From Pelagomonas calceolata (lineage: Eukaryota > Sar > Pelagophyceae > Pelagomonadales > Pelagomonadaceae), in contig CAKKNE010000005.1 in assembly GCA_918797485.1 (NCBI GenBank), positions 2,604,001-2,668,000 on the forward strand: 64,000 bases of DNA. The letters run 5' to 3'. Positions 53,774 to 61,700 of the stretch are shown here, piece by piece. The notes beneath the pieces were generated by a model, which was not told the origin of the DNA, ran no database searches, and worked only from the letters and a program-made list of their open reading frames with translations. Numbering within the stretch: the first letter of the stretch is position 1; each line of letters starts with the position of its first letter. The translations under genes and the position numbers were made by a program.

Positions 53774-53796
53774 CTAGTGTCTTACACGACGCTAGC
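53774..53796 (+). promoter_or_regulatory. CTAG element, copy 14
   Basis: CTAGTGTCTTACA, CGA, CGCTAGC, 23 nt, a consensus copy. It lies 138 bp upstream of the ATG at 53934 and 30-88 bp from the possible starts of the RPA32-like remnant. Confidence 0.65.
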
Positions 53797-53933
53797 CTGG
53801 CCAGGCTCGCCTCGCAATTTTTTTGAGCAGCTCCAGTCGCTGCGTTGCAGTCGCGAGTAGCTCATTCGAAGACATTGATGGTGCGCTGCAGCGAGCCGGG
53901 CTCGATTTTGACGCCTAAGGGTAGCTAGCCACA

Positions 53934-56645
53934 ATGATCGGCTGGTCAATCCTGCTTGCTGCGGCCCTGGCCGCGGCGTCTGATACGGACGACGCCTGCG
54001 CGGTGGAACAGCGGCGCGGCGCAGCAGCCATCCGAGCGGTGCGCCACGGCCGCGTCGCGGACCGCGCGGAAGCGCGGGTCGGCTCGAAAGTGGTAACAGC
54101 GTACAAGAAGCGGCGCCCGCCGATCGGACGGGACGGCGAATTGCTGTGCCACGCCTTGTATGACCTCGAGGTCAAGGTCTGCGGCGGCGCCTCCACCTCA
54201 ATCAAGGCCCACGCGCCGGAGCGACAGTGCCCGCGCGAAGGCCAGCGAGGTAGAAGAAGGGGCGCGAACGGGCCCGAGAATCCCAGAGTACTCCCCACAA
54301 CTCATGTCGACGGCTTCGTCGTCCTCTACACCGACTGGTCCGAAAGGAACGGGACTTATGAAAGATCAAAATTCATCGCGCACGGGACCATCAACGGGGA
54401 CGGGCCCTCCCTTAGTACACCTTCCATCGTGGATGCGCCCTACGGCGACTGGGCGCCCTTTTTGTATGACGATGTTTTATATGCGCACACTTACCTAGAT
54501 TACCTCGGCGACGCGGTGACGTCGAGACTTGGCGACCTCCACTCATACAACTGCCCCGGCGCTGGGAAAGCCCTGCGCAAGGCCTTGGGCGGAGCCACGC
54601 CTTTATTTGACTCCGTGCGCATCGAACCGGGCTCGAACGCTATATTAGTAAACAACGAGTACGTCGCAATCGGCAAAACCGTCAGGCATTTAGGCCACGA
54701 GGTGCAGCTCAAAGCGCTGTTCGCCTACGCCTTCTCTCCAAAGCCGCCCTTCTGTATCACAAAAACGTCGCCGGAGTTCCACGCGCCCGTGCCGCATGCA
54801 TCTTCCTCAGAAGCCTTCGACGCGTTGATTCCAAGAAGGAGCGACCCGGGGAAGCATCGCGAGGGCGTGCAGACGCCCTTTTCGTTGATAGTGGTGGACG
54901 ACGGGCTGCGGCTGGCCTTCACGCGCAAGCACTCGGCCTACTCTTTAGTCCTGAACACGTCGACGCTATTCAAGGATTCACGCCGTTTGAAGTACGGTGG
55001 CAAGTCTACAATCGCCCAATACCTCAAGGCGGTCTACCCAGCTATGATTGAACAAGATAATACAAAACTCGTAAACCTCTACGAGTCGCTCGACTACTTT
55101 TATCGAGGCCCGGCGTTACCTTATATACCAAAAGGCGTCTACTACTCGGCGAACGACGCCACCACGGATATCGTACCTACACAAAAAGCGATTGAACGTG
55201 CTCAACAAGGCGAGGAGCACGGCGTGTTATATGGATCATATATCCGGTGGAAGGCCATGTTAAGGCGCGTCTCACAAAAGGAGGAGGACCTCAAGTCTTC
55301 ATGGGGAGCTCGATTGGGCCCGGCGCCGTCGTGGACCCACGCTAGTGCCGCGGTGAAGTACCCCTTGTATCCGCTCGGGTTATCTACAACACAAGGTGCC
55401 GTGCTAGGTAGGCCGGACAACCCTCTTGATGGAAGGTGGGACGTCCCTACGAGAAGGAAGAAATTCACACACCTCAAAACGGGAGAATACGTCGAGATAG
55501 AGCAGTACGGAGGCCCGGACTGGGTCCTCAGTGAATTCCCGATCACCTCGCGGGGCATCGCCGGCCTCTTCTGCAACGTCTGGAAGGGCACCGGTCTAGG
55601 CCTTAAAGTGGTCGCTCCTTTTGTTTCCCGGAGCAAGGGTGCGGCGGTCGCCGATCTGTTGAGGGAGGTGGGCCGGCGGCAGGATTTAACTGGTGGCGAG
55701 GACTACGTGAGTGCGCTGGCTGCCTTGTCTGGTGTTGGTTCTCCAGACATAGAAAGGAGGCGCCTCGACGACCAACGGACGTTGGGCGTCGGCCATTGGG
55801 TGAAGAGCCTCTTTAAGCAGCAGAAGACACCGCGGTCGCACGAAGACAGAGCCGTGCACCTCGCCGTCGGTTTTTTAGCACTCCCAATACCCTGCGCGAC
55901 GAGCTGGGACGCGATCGATGCGAGGTGGCGCCGCTGGCGCGAGTCCGCCGTCGATGCCACGGAAGCGGCGTTCGCGCCGCCCTCTGGCCGATGGCGCGCG
56001 AAGCGGCCCGTCTCGGAACTCTTCGACGAGCTAGCCTTAAGAAAGGAGGCGCCTGGCAACGCGTCTCTAGCTGCTTTACACTGGATCTACGGGCTCTGCT
56101 CCAAAAGCCCATACTATTCCGGGCCGGCCAATAAAAGGTGCGCGGCGGAAAGACGTAGAGGTAATGACGGAGAAGCTTGTAAGAGACGCTGGCTCGCCTG
56201 GGACAACCTGCTCATGGTTTTGAGTTGCGCGATCGGCTCGAAAACACTTATTCTGGATGCGTCGCCCAACGACAACGGATTGTTCCACGAGGAGCTCATC
56301 GATTATGATGTTCCTGGCGCGTGGGCGACGATCGACGACGGGAAGTCGCTGAATCCTCTCTCCGAATGTCTGGCGCCTTTTGATGACGGTCGGGCGGCGC
56401 CGTCGCGTCAAGATGTATTAGAGCACTGGCGCGCTACTCACAAGTTCGGGCGCGTCGACCCTTTGAAGGGTACGGCGGCACCTTGTGACTTGATAGGAAG
56501 CGACGGCACTCAGTTAGGAGAGCACAACGGCGGGGGCTACCTCGCGTGCAAGGACTCGCTCTCGGAGTCCCACGCGTTGTGTGTGCGGGACCGGGAGCGC
56601 ACGAAACGAGCTGCTGGTTCAAGGCGGGCGCCCGGTTGTGGTTAA
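53934..56645 (+). CDS. large secreted or lumenal protein, unknown
   Basis: The product is 903 aa from the ATG at 53934, with a signal peptide (MIGWSILLAAALAAASDTDD). An N-terminal ~80-residue domain (KRRPPIG, CHALYDLEVKVCGG) is shared with the short paralogue at 52850. Residues about 125-400 contain 'VLYTDWSERNGTYERSKF', then DAPYGDWAPFLYDDVLYAHT; the order of aromatic and Asp residues is reminiscent of beta-propeller glycosidases, but I see no decisive catalytic set. Later blocks include 'PYIPKGVYYSANDATTD' and 'LHWIYGLCSKSPYYSGP', with Cys residues suited to disulfides. No TM segment follows the signal peptide, so secretion or vacuole/plastid lumen is likely. Family unknown. Confidence 0.75.
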   Translation: MIGWSILLAAALAAASDTDDACAVEQRRGAAAIRAVRHGRVADRAEARVGSKVVTAYKKRRPPIGRDGELLCHALYDLEVKVCGGASTSIKAHAPERQCPREGQRGRRRGANGPENPRVLPTTHVDGFVVLYTDWSERNGTYERSKFIAHGTINGDGPSLSTPSIVDAPYGDWAPFLYDDVLYAHTYLDYLGDAVTSRLGDLHSYNCPGAGKALRKALGGATPLFDSVRIEPGSNAILVNNEYVAIGKTVRHLGHEVQLKALFAYAFSPKPPFCITKTSPEFHAPVPHASSSEAFDALIPRRSDPGKHREGVQTPFSLIVVDDGLRLAFTRKHSAYSLVLNTSTLFKDSRRLKYGGKSTIAQYLKAVYPAMIEQDNTKLVNLYESLDYFYRGPALPYIPKGVYYSANDATTDIVPTQKAIERAQQGEEHGVLYGSYIRWKAMLRRVSQKEEDLKSSWGARLGPAPSWTHASAAVKYPLYPLGLSTTQGAVLGRPDNPLDGRWDVPTRRKKFTHLKTGEYVEIEQYGGPDWVLSEFPITSRGIAGLFCNVWKGTGLGLKVVAPFVSRSKGAAVADLLREVGRRQDLTGGEDYVSALAALSGVGSPDIERRRLDDQRTLGVGHWVKSLFKQQKTPRSHEDRAVHLAVGFLALPIPCATSWDAIDARWRRWRESAVDATEAAFAPPSGRWRAKRPVSELFDELALRKEAPGNASLAALHWIYGLCSKSPYYSGPANKRCAAERRRGNDGEACKRRWLAWDNLLMVLSCAIGSKTLILDASPNDNGLFHEELIDYDVPGAWATIDDGKSLNPLSECLAPFDDGRAAPSRQDVLEHWRATHKFGRVDPLKGTAAPCDLIGSDGTQLGEHNGGGYLACKDSLSESHALCVRDRERTKRAAGSRRAPGCG

Positions 56646-56670
56646 GTATTACTGTTACACACACATCACA

Positions 56671-57945
56671 TCAGGCGAACACCTTCACGACAGAGGCAAT
56701 CGGGGCGCGGCAAATGGGACACCGCTCGCCCCTCCTTTCTAATCTAGAAGCACATCGGTAGCAGGCGCACATGTGCCCGCACGGCGCCAGCACGGCGTCG
56801 CGCCTCCTTACTAAGCAGACGGCGCAGTCCGTCGTAGAACCCTCATTGTTTTCAATGTCTGGCGGCCCGCACTTGAGTAAGGCCGCATTCGCCTCTTCCA
56901 CGGCCTTCTTCAGAGCGGCAGAATCCCCAAACTTGCAGCCAAACGCCAGATCCACGTCGACGCAGCGCCGCACGAACCTCCGATTGTCCTCTGGGGGCGC
57001 GTGCAATGCCAACCGTAGCCCGTATTCGGTGGTTGAGGGTGTGAGTCGAGCTAGTCGTCGTAAAGCGGCATCCGCGGCTAGCCGAGAAGCCGGCTGCGGC
57101 TCGACACGCGTTAGTAGTTCTGTGCGGTTTTCATAGGTGAGCAAATCGTGAACCAAGGCGTGTTCGGTTACTGTGAGTTGATCCACATTCTCGACGGCGA
57201 CGGCCAGATCCAAACACGCGTAGCCTAGCAAATTCCTTCGTCTCACTCTGACAACTTCCGCGTGCGCGTCGATGGTCACCACTTCATAAGCTGGCTGGCA
57301 CATAGCGTAGACGAGGATGATCAGGCAGACTAGTACAAGTAATTCATCCGTGCCCGAGTCGTCGTACTTGAGCGATAACGCTGCGGGTCCTATCGACGCC
57401 TCATCGAGGTAAGTTTGGATCTGGCGGAGCGCGTGGGACGCGCGCTCGATGTCGTCAAACACGTGTACTTTACGTCTCATGCCGGCCTCGTCCGTGACCA
57501 CCAAGGTAGATGATACATGCCCCGGCCGCTTCTTGAGGGCCTGTCGTCTTGGAGGGTGGTCCGCGTCCAGGTCCGCGTGGAGCGCCTCCGCGAGGAGTCG
57601 TAACCGCGTCGCGTTCGCCGTGGTGCCGCTCTTCTGGCGCGTCCTTAACGCGTTCGAGACCTCGAGAACGATATCTGCCGACGCCACCTCAAACGTGCTC
57701 CGCAGCCGCTTCTCCCAGAGGCGGTCGACGCCGCGCGGGCTGCTCGTGACGACGCAGTCGTTGTCCTCTCGTTTGTTGTGTCGCTCGTGCGTCGCGCAGC
57801 GCAGCACATCTCTATGATGCTTCGAGTCGGCGGTGAGAGCCGCGATGAGTGCGATGAATGCGCATATTACTGTGGGGCGCACTTTGACGTGCCGCAGCTC
57901 TAATCTGCCTCCACCTTTGTGTTCTAGTCTTGGGCCGACGAGCAT
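56671..57945 (-). CDS. membrane RING finger protein
   Basis: The product is 424 aa from the ATG at 57945 (MLVGPRLEHKGGG); 35 in-frame codons upstream start with GTG. Two hydrophobic spans occur: VICAFIALIAALTA near residue 25 and LLVLVCLIILVYAM near residue 205. Between them lies a basic/acidic lumenal-type region. The C-terminus is a RING: CAVCLVRRRDAVLAPCGHMC, then CYRCASRL, then CPICRAPIASVVKVFA. This resembles MUL1/SP1-type membrane E3 ligases, which place two TM segments before a C-terminal RING and act in mitochondrial or plastid outer membranes. The family is plausible but not proven. Compare the soluble RING gene at 7014. Confidence 0.75.
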   Translation of the reverse strand: MLVGPRLEHKGGGRLELRHVKVRPTVICAFIALIAALTADSKHHRDVLRCATHERHNKREDNDCVVTSSPRGVDRLWEKRLRSTFEVASADIVLEVSNALRTRQKSGTTANATRLRLLAEALHADLDADHPPRRQALKKRPGHVSSTLVVTDEAGMRRKVHVFDDIERASHALRQIQTYLDEASIGPAALSLKYDDSGTDELLVLVCLIILVYAMCQPAYEVVTIDAHAEVVRVRRRNLLGYACLDLAVAVENVDQLTVTEHALVHDLLTYENRTELLTRVEPQPASRLAADAALRRLARLTPSTTEYGLRLALHAPPEDNRRFVRRCVDVDLAFGCKFGDSAALKKAVEEANAALLKCGPPDIENNEGSTTDCAVCLVRRRDAVLAPCGHMCACYRCASRLERRGERCPICRAPIASVVKVFA

Positions 57946-58123
57946 CTTTGCCCTGTCTGCTCTGCCTCCTAGTTTATCTGTTTGCTGTTGATCGGCGTCG
58001 CCAGGCGTCGCCAGGCTTTGCGCGCAGCGAGTTTGCTGAACAGGGAGCACACTGCGTTAGCGCCAGGCCTTGGAAGCCAGCTCTAAACAGCCTTTACTGC
58101 CGCAAAACAGCTCTTGCTCTTTT

Positions 58124-58146
58124 CTAGTGTCTTGCATACCGCTAGC
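58124..58146 (+). promoter_or_regulatory. CTAG element, copy 15
   Basis: CTAGTGTCTTGCA, TA, CCGCTAGC, 23 nt. It lies 179 bp from the ATG at 57945 and 158 bp from that at 58304, almost central. Confidence 0.65.
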
Positions 58147-58303
58147 TCGGCTAATTTGCAAATTAATTTGCAAGCTATAGCGGGCGCTCGCGGCGTTCGG
58201 CGCATTTAGATTTCGTCATCATTACCCACGTTACTGATACCAACCGGTTTCACACAGAGCGATCGGTGCCCAGCATCTACTGGAGAGAGATCACTGTAAC
58301 AAC

Positions 58304-59335
58304 ATGTTTGGACTTGTCAGGACGGGCCTGGATAAACTTAAGGCTTGGGTCTCGGGAGAAGCGGGTGATTATGATTGGGAGGAAGCGCATGCTAAATATC
58401 TCTCTTTCCTCACGCCGGGGCCCTTTCAGCGGGCAGTCGCCGGCGGCGACGTCGAACTAGTCCGCGAAATGCTCGCCCGCGGCGAGGACCCAAACGAGCT
58501 AGACGCTCCGGCGGCGCGCGTGATAGGCGACGGGATCGAGCTGGCTGGCGGCTTAGACGCGATCGAATGCGCCATGGCCATGCTCAACCACAGGAGGCGA
58601 CCGGAGGACGCCGACGCTGTGCGAAATATCTTCGCTTGCATCGAACTTTGTCTCGACGCCGGCGCCCTCCCCGACGGTCCTACGAGAGAGAGATGGGAAA
58701 ATACACCGCTTGGTTTAGCGGTAGAACAGGGCCGGCCCGAGTTTGTACGGCTTTTCCTCTCGGCCGGAGCCGACCCGAATGCGCCGGCGGACCCCAAAGG
58801 AAACACGATACTGCATCACGCTTGTAGATTGGGGGGGAACCGTGCAACGTACGAAATTGTTCGACTGCTACTGGCGGCCGGCGCCGATTACACGGCACGG
58901 ATCAATCCGCTGCACGGCCAGATCAGGGCACTTATTTTTGAAACTCCTTTTGGGATAGCGGTCACCTTCGGGTATCACCGCCTGTGGCCCCTTTTCCTCC
59001 GAGCCGGTGCTGATGTTCCGAACTTCTGGAGAGGGTTCATGGAAACTTCACGCTGCCCCGAGAAGGCGCAGCGCTACGAGTATCTGCGCATGGTCGAGGC
59101 GGCCGGCGGCTTCCAGGCCTACGAGAAGGCGCACGCGAAGGCGCTCGCGGCGACGCTCGCGAAGAAGTTCCCCGCGCACATCCCCGAGGAAGTATTCCCG
59201 CGCGTCGTCGCGTTCTGGGCCCACACGGGCTTCTACGGTTCGGTGGCAGCCGTCGCCGTGCTGGCCGCGGAGACGAATCCCCGGACCAACCGGGGCAATT
59301 TGCTACGAAATCTCTGCGGAGCTATTAGGGCCTAA
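58304..59335 (+). CDS. ankyrin-repeat protein with AYEKAH C-terminal domain
   Basis: The product is 343 aa from the ATG at 58304. Residues about 40-230 hold four ankyrin-like units: FQRAVAGGDVELVREMLARG, 'CIELCLDAGALPDGP...TPLG-type' turns, PLGLAVEQGRPEFVRLFLSA, NTILHHACRLGGN and 'YEIVRLLLAAGADYT'. The last ~70 residues form a separate conserved block (YLRMVEAAGGFQAYEKAHAK, LAKKFPAHIPEEVFPRVVAF, 'WAHTGFYG'), which recurs at 24106-24339. This C-terminal block may be a lineage-specific helical domain. A protein-interaction role is likely; partner unknown. Confidence 0.8.
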   Translation: MFGLVRTGLDKLKAWVSGEAGDYDWEEAHAKYLSFLTPGPFQRAVAGGDVELVREMLARGEDPNELDAPAARVIGDGIELAGGLDAIECAMAMLNHRRRPEDADAVRNIFACIELCLDAGALPDGPTRERWENTPLGLAVEQGRPEFVRLFLSAGADPNAPADPKGNTILHHACRLGGNRATYEIVRLLLAAGADYTARINPLHGQIRALIFETPFGIAVTFGYHRLWPLFLRAGADVPNFWRGFMETSRCPEKAQRYEYLRMVEAAGGFQAYEKAHAKALAATLAKKFPAHIPEEVFPRVVAFWAHTGFYGSVAAVAVLAAETNPRTNRGNLLRNLCGAIRA

Positions 59336-59394
59336 GCACCATACACAATGACTTATTCAATCGATAGCGACCCCCCGACGCCATCGCCGCGCCC

Positions 59395-60360
59395 TCACAG
59401 CTCGCCCCGCGCCGCCGCCCGCCTCTCAGCATCGCCATGGTCGACGCCGGGCAGGTCGCACCACCGGTGCTCGCAGTCGGGCTCGTAGTAGCCCGTCCCC
59501 GTGAGCTGCAGCCTATCATAGGCGCCGTCGTCCGGGACGTGGAACCCTTCCGAGCCCCACCACTTTTCGGCCAACGCCCGCGCGTCCTCCATGCGCAGGC
59601 TCCAATCAATAGGTCTATAATGGACGAAGAGCGACGTGTACCATTTTCCTTCCAACGGCCGCGGCCGCCCGTGGATGCACTTCGCGCTCTCGTAAAAGAG
59701 CATCTCGCCCGGCTGCAGGTCGACCTCCACACTCCTCCCATCATAGCCTTCGATCACGATCGGCCACGGCTCCGCATCCCTATCAACATGGACTATGGCA
59801 CTGATAACATGCGTCTCGAGCTTGTCCGTGTGCATGGTCAGCGTGTTGCCCGGTCGATATATCCTCAATCCATACGCGTTCGACGCCCGCAGCTTCGTTT
59901 GGGACCACTCTTCGTGCATCGGCCGCAGGTCCTCCATGATCTCATTCGCCAATCTCCCGAGATCCACAAAACCGGCAACCTCCCCCGAGATCTGGTCCAC
60001 CTTATGTTCTGTCCTCTGTTGATCGAAGCCCGCAACGAGCGTCGCGTTCAGCTTCTCGTGGACGTGTCTTGGGGTCTTCACGACCTCATAGCCCACACTC
60101 GTAAAGTTCTTCACCAACAGACCACTCACAGCTAGATTCATCGCCGCGTCCCAGCGCTCCTGGGAGCTTTCGATCCTCCTCACTTGTGCTAATCTGTAAT
60201 CTAATCTCTTGCGCCACATGTGCGTCTCGGGGATCCACTGACCGTACTTTTTCGCTATAGGGTCGCGCTTCTTGTGGCTTTTGCTGACCGCGGCGTCGAG
60301 CCAGGGCTCGGCGGTTGCTTCGAGCGCTACGAGCGCTAGCGTCGCGAGCGCGCGCCGCAT
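59395..60360 (-). CDS. secreted 2OG-Fe(II) oxygenase, prolyl-4-hydroxylase-like
   Basis: The product is 321 aa from the ATG at 60360, with a signal peptide (RRALATLALVALEATAEP). The double-stranded beta-helix core shows the iron triad: His177-Thr-Asp179 (NTLTMHTDKLE) and His230 (ESAKCIHGRPRPLEG), with Lys239 or a nearby basic residue (GKWYTSLFVHYRP) placed to bind 2-oxoglutarate. The 'GLRIYRPGNTL' lead-in is as in P4H-type enzymes. The terminal WCDLPGVDHGD and Cys residues could form disulfides. It probably hydroxylates a secretory-pathway protein, such as cell-wall hydroxyproline substrates, though lysyl-type activity is equally possible. It is divergent from the MOSC gene. Confidence 0.85.
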   Translation of the reverse strand: MRRALATLALVALEATAEPWLDAAVSKSHKKRDPIAKKYGQWIPETHMWRKRLDYRLAQVRRIESSQERWDAAMNLAVSGLLVKNFTSVGYEVVKTPRHVHEKLNATLVAGFDQQRTEHKVDQISGEVAGFVDLGRLANEIMEDLRPMHEEWSQTKLRASNAYGLRIYRPGNTLTMHTDKLETHVISAIVHVDRDAEPWPIVIEGYDGRSVEVDLQPGEMLFYESAKCIHGRPRPLEGKWYTSLFVHYRPIDWSLRMEDARALAEKWWGSEGFHVPDDGAYDRLQLTGTGYYEPDCEHRWCDLPGVDHGDAERRAAARGEL

Positions 60361-60537
60361 CCTACGCTGTCGGCTCTGCGCTGTATGTCTGTCTGTATGT
60401 GGCTGGCGACCGCTGCGGCTGTGATTCTCGACAGGCCGCGTCGACAGCGAGGGACTGGAGCGTCAGCTCCTATCCAACTGTGCGCGCGTGCGTCGTAAAA
60501 GCTGCCAAGGCTGGCAAAAAAACAGCAAAAATAATGA

Positions 60538-60560
60538 GCTAGCGGTCTGTAAGACACTAG
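60538..60560 (-). promoter_or_regulatory. CTAG element, copy 16
   Basis: On the minus strand: CTAGTGTCTTACA, GA, CCGCTAGC, 23 nt, a consensus copy. It lies 178 bp from the ATG at 60360 and 221 bp from that at 60781. Confidence 0.65.
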
Positions 60561-60780
60561 GAATCCATTAGATGATGCAATGACGTGAGGCTCTCGAGCT
60601 GACTGGCCAAGTTCGGCACCGCCTGACGCTTCTGTGCGTACCGCATTGCTGCTGCGCCAGCGCTGCGCAACGCTGACGCCGCGCAATAGCACTCTTGCAC
60701 AAGTGCACAGCTCATTGTTGCTGCTGCTCCAGCTGCCACCGCTGCTCGGGAGAGTAACTGCTGGCAAACAGCTGCAAAAG

Positions 60781-61680
60781 ATGCGTTTCGCAACCCTCGC
60801 GGCGCTCGCAACCGCCTACCAAGCGCCGCCTCGCACATGTCCCGCCATCAAACGGCGCGCCCCGCCTCTGCGCGCAACCGCGGCAGCGGGAGACGTGCCA
60901 GCGACCGTCAGCACTCTGTGGCGCTACCCGATCAAGGGCTTCCCGCCGGACTCCCTGCCCCAAGTGACGCTAGTCGAGAACGGCACGTTCCCGCAGGATC
61001 GCCTCTGGGCCGTCGCGGACGCGGCTGACGACGGCGGCTTCGACGCGGCGGCGCCGCAGTGGGTCCACAAGCAGCACTTCTTCGGCGCCTTCCGGAGCCG
61101 GGACCGGCTGGCGTCGCTGAATACCTCGTTCGCCAATGGTCGATTGACGTTCTACGGCGCCGACGCCGTGACGGTGGACCCCTCTACTAAAAAGGGCCGT
61201 GGGACGATCGAGGACATCATCCGGCGCCGCGTCGGCGCGGCGACGAAGCTCGTGACGGGCGGCGAGGCGCATCAATTCGGGAACACGCGGTCGGGCGTGC
61301 GGCACCACGGCGACACGCGCACGGTCCACGTCGTCAACGCGGCGTCCGTGGCGGCGGTGCGGCGGGCGACGGGGCTGGACGTTGACGCGGCTGTTTTTCG
61401 GCCGAACGTTGTGTTGGAGGGCTTGGAGGCGTGGGTGGAGGAGGGCTGGGTGGGCAAAACTCTAGAGATCGGTGGCGTGCTGCTGGAGGTCATCGCGCGT
61501 ACCGTCAGATGCGACGCGATCAACTTTCATCCGACGACCGGCAAGCGATGGCCGGACAACCGGGACCTCGTCCAGGAGATCGCGGACAACTTCCCCGCCG
61601 TCGGGCCCTACCTCGGGGTTTACGCACGTGTCGCGCGAGGTGGGACGCTGGGGCGCGGGGGCGGCGTCGCAGTCATGTGA
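60781..61680 (+). CDS. MOSC-domain protein with plastid-type presequence
   Basis: The product is 299 aa from the ATG at 60781; in-frame codons upstream lack a better start. The N-terminus MRFATLAALATAYQAPP has a short hydrophobic core and an Ala-Thr-Ala/Tyr junction, followed by a basic stretch (IKRRAPPLRATAAA), as in ochrophyte plastid presequences. An N-terminal MOSC beta-barrel region (STLWRYPIKGFPPDSLPQV) leads to the MOSC core: HVVNAASVAAVRRATGLD, 'FRPNVVLEGLEAWVEEGWVG', and the Cys motif RTVRCDAINFHPTTGKRW, whose Cys would bind the molybdenum cofactor. Relatives include mARC and YiiM-type reductases. Substrate unknown. Confidence 0.8.
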   Translation: MRFATLAALATAYQAPPRTCPAIKRRAPPLRATAAAGDVPATVSTLWRYPIKGFPPDSLPQVTLVENGTFPQDRLWAVADAADDGGFDAAAPQWVHKQHFFGAFRSRDRLASLNTSFANGRLTFYGADAVTVDPSTKKGRGTIEDIIRRRVGAATKLVTGGEAHQFGNTRSGVRHHGDTRTVHVVNAASVAAVRRATGLDVDAAVFRPNVVLEGLEAWVEEGWVGKTLEIGGVLLEVIARTVRCDAINFHPTTGKRWPDNRDLVQEIADNFPAVGPYLGVYARVARGGTLGRGGGVAVM

Positions 61681-61700
61681 TAAGATGAAACTACACAAAA

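Noticed and set aside
2996-60560. CTAG elements as tRNA or other small RNA genes
   Set aside because: They are too short, have no cloverleaf or conserved box pair, and I found no convincing T-loop sequence in any spacer.
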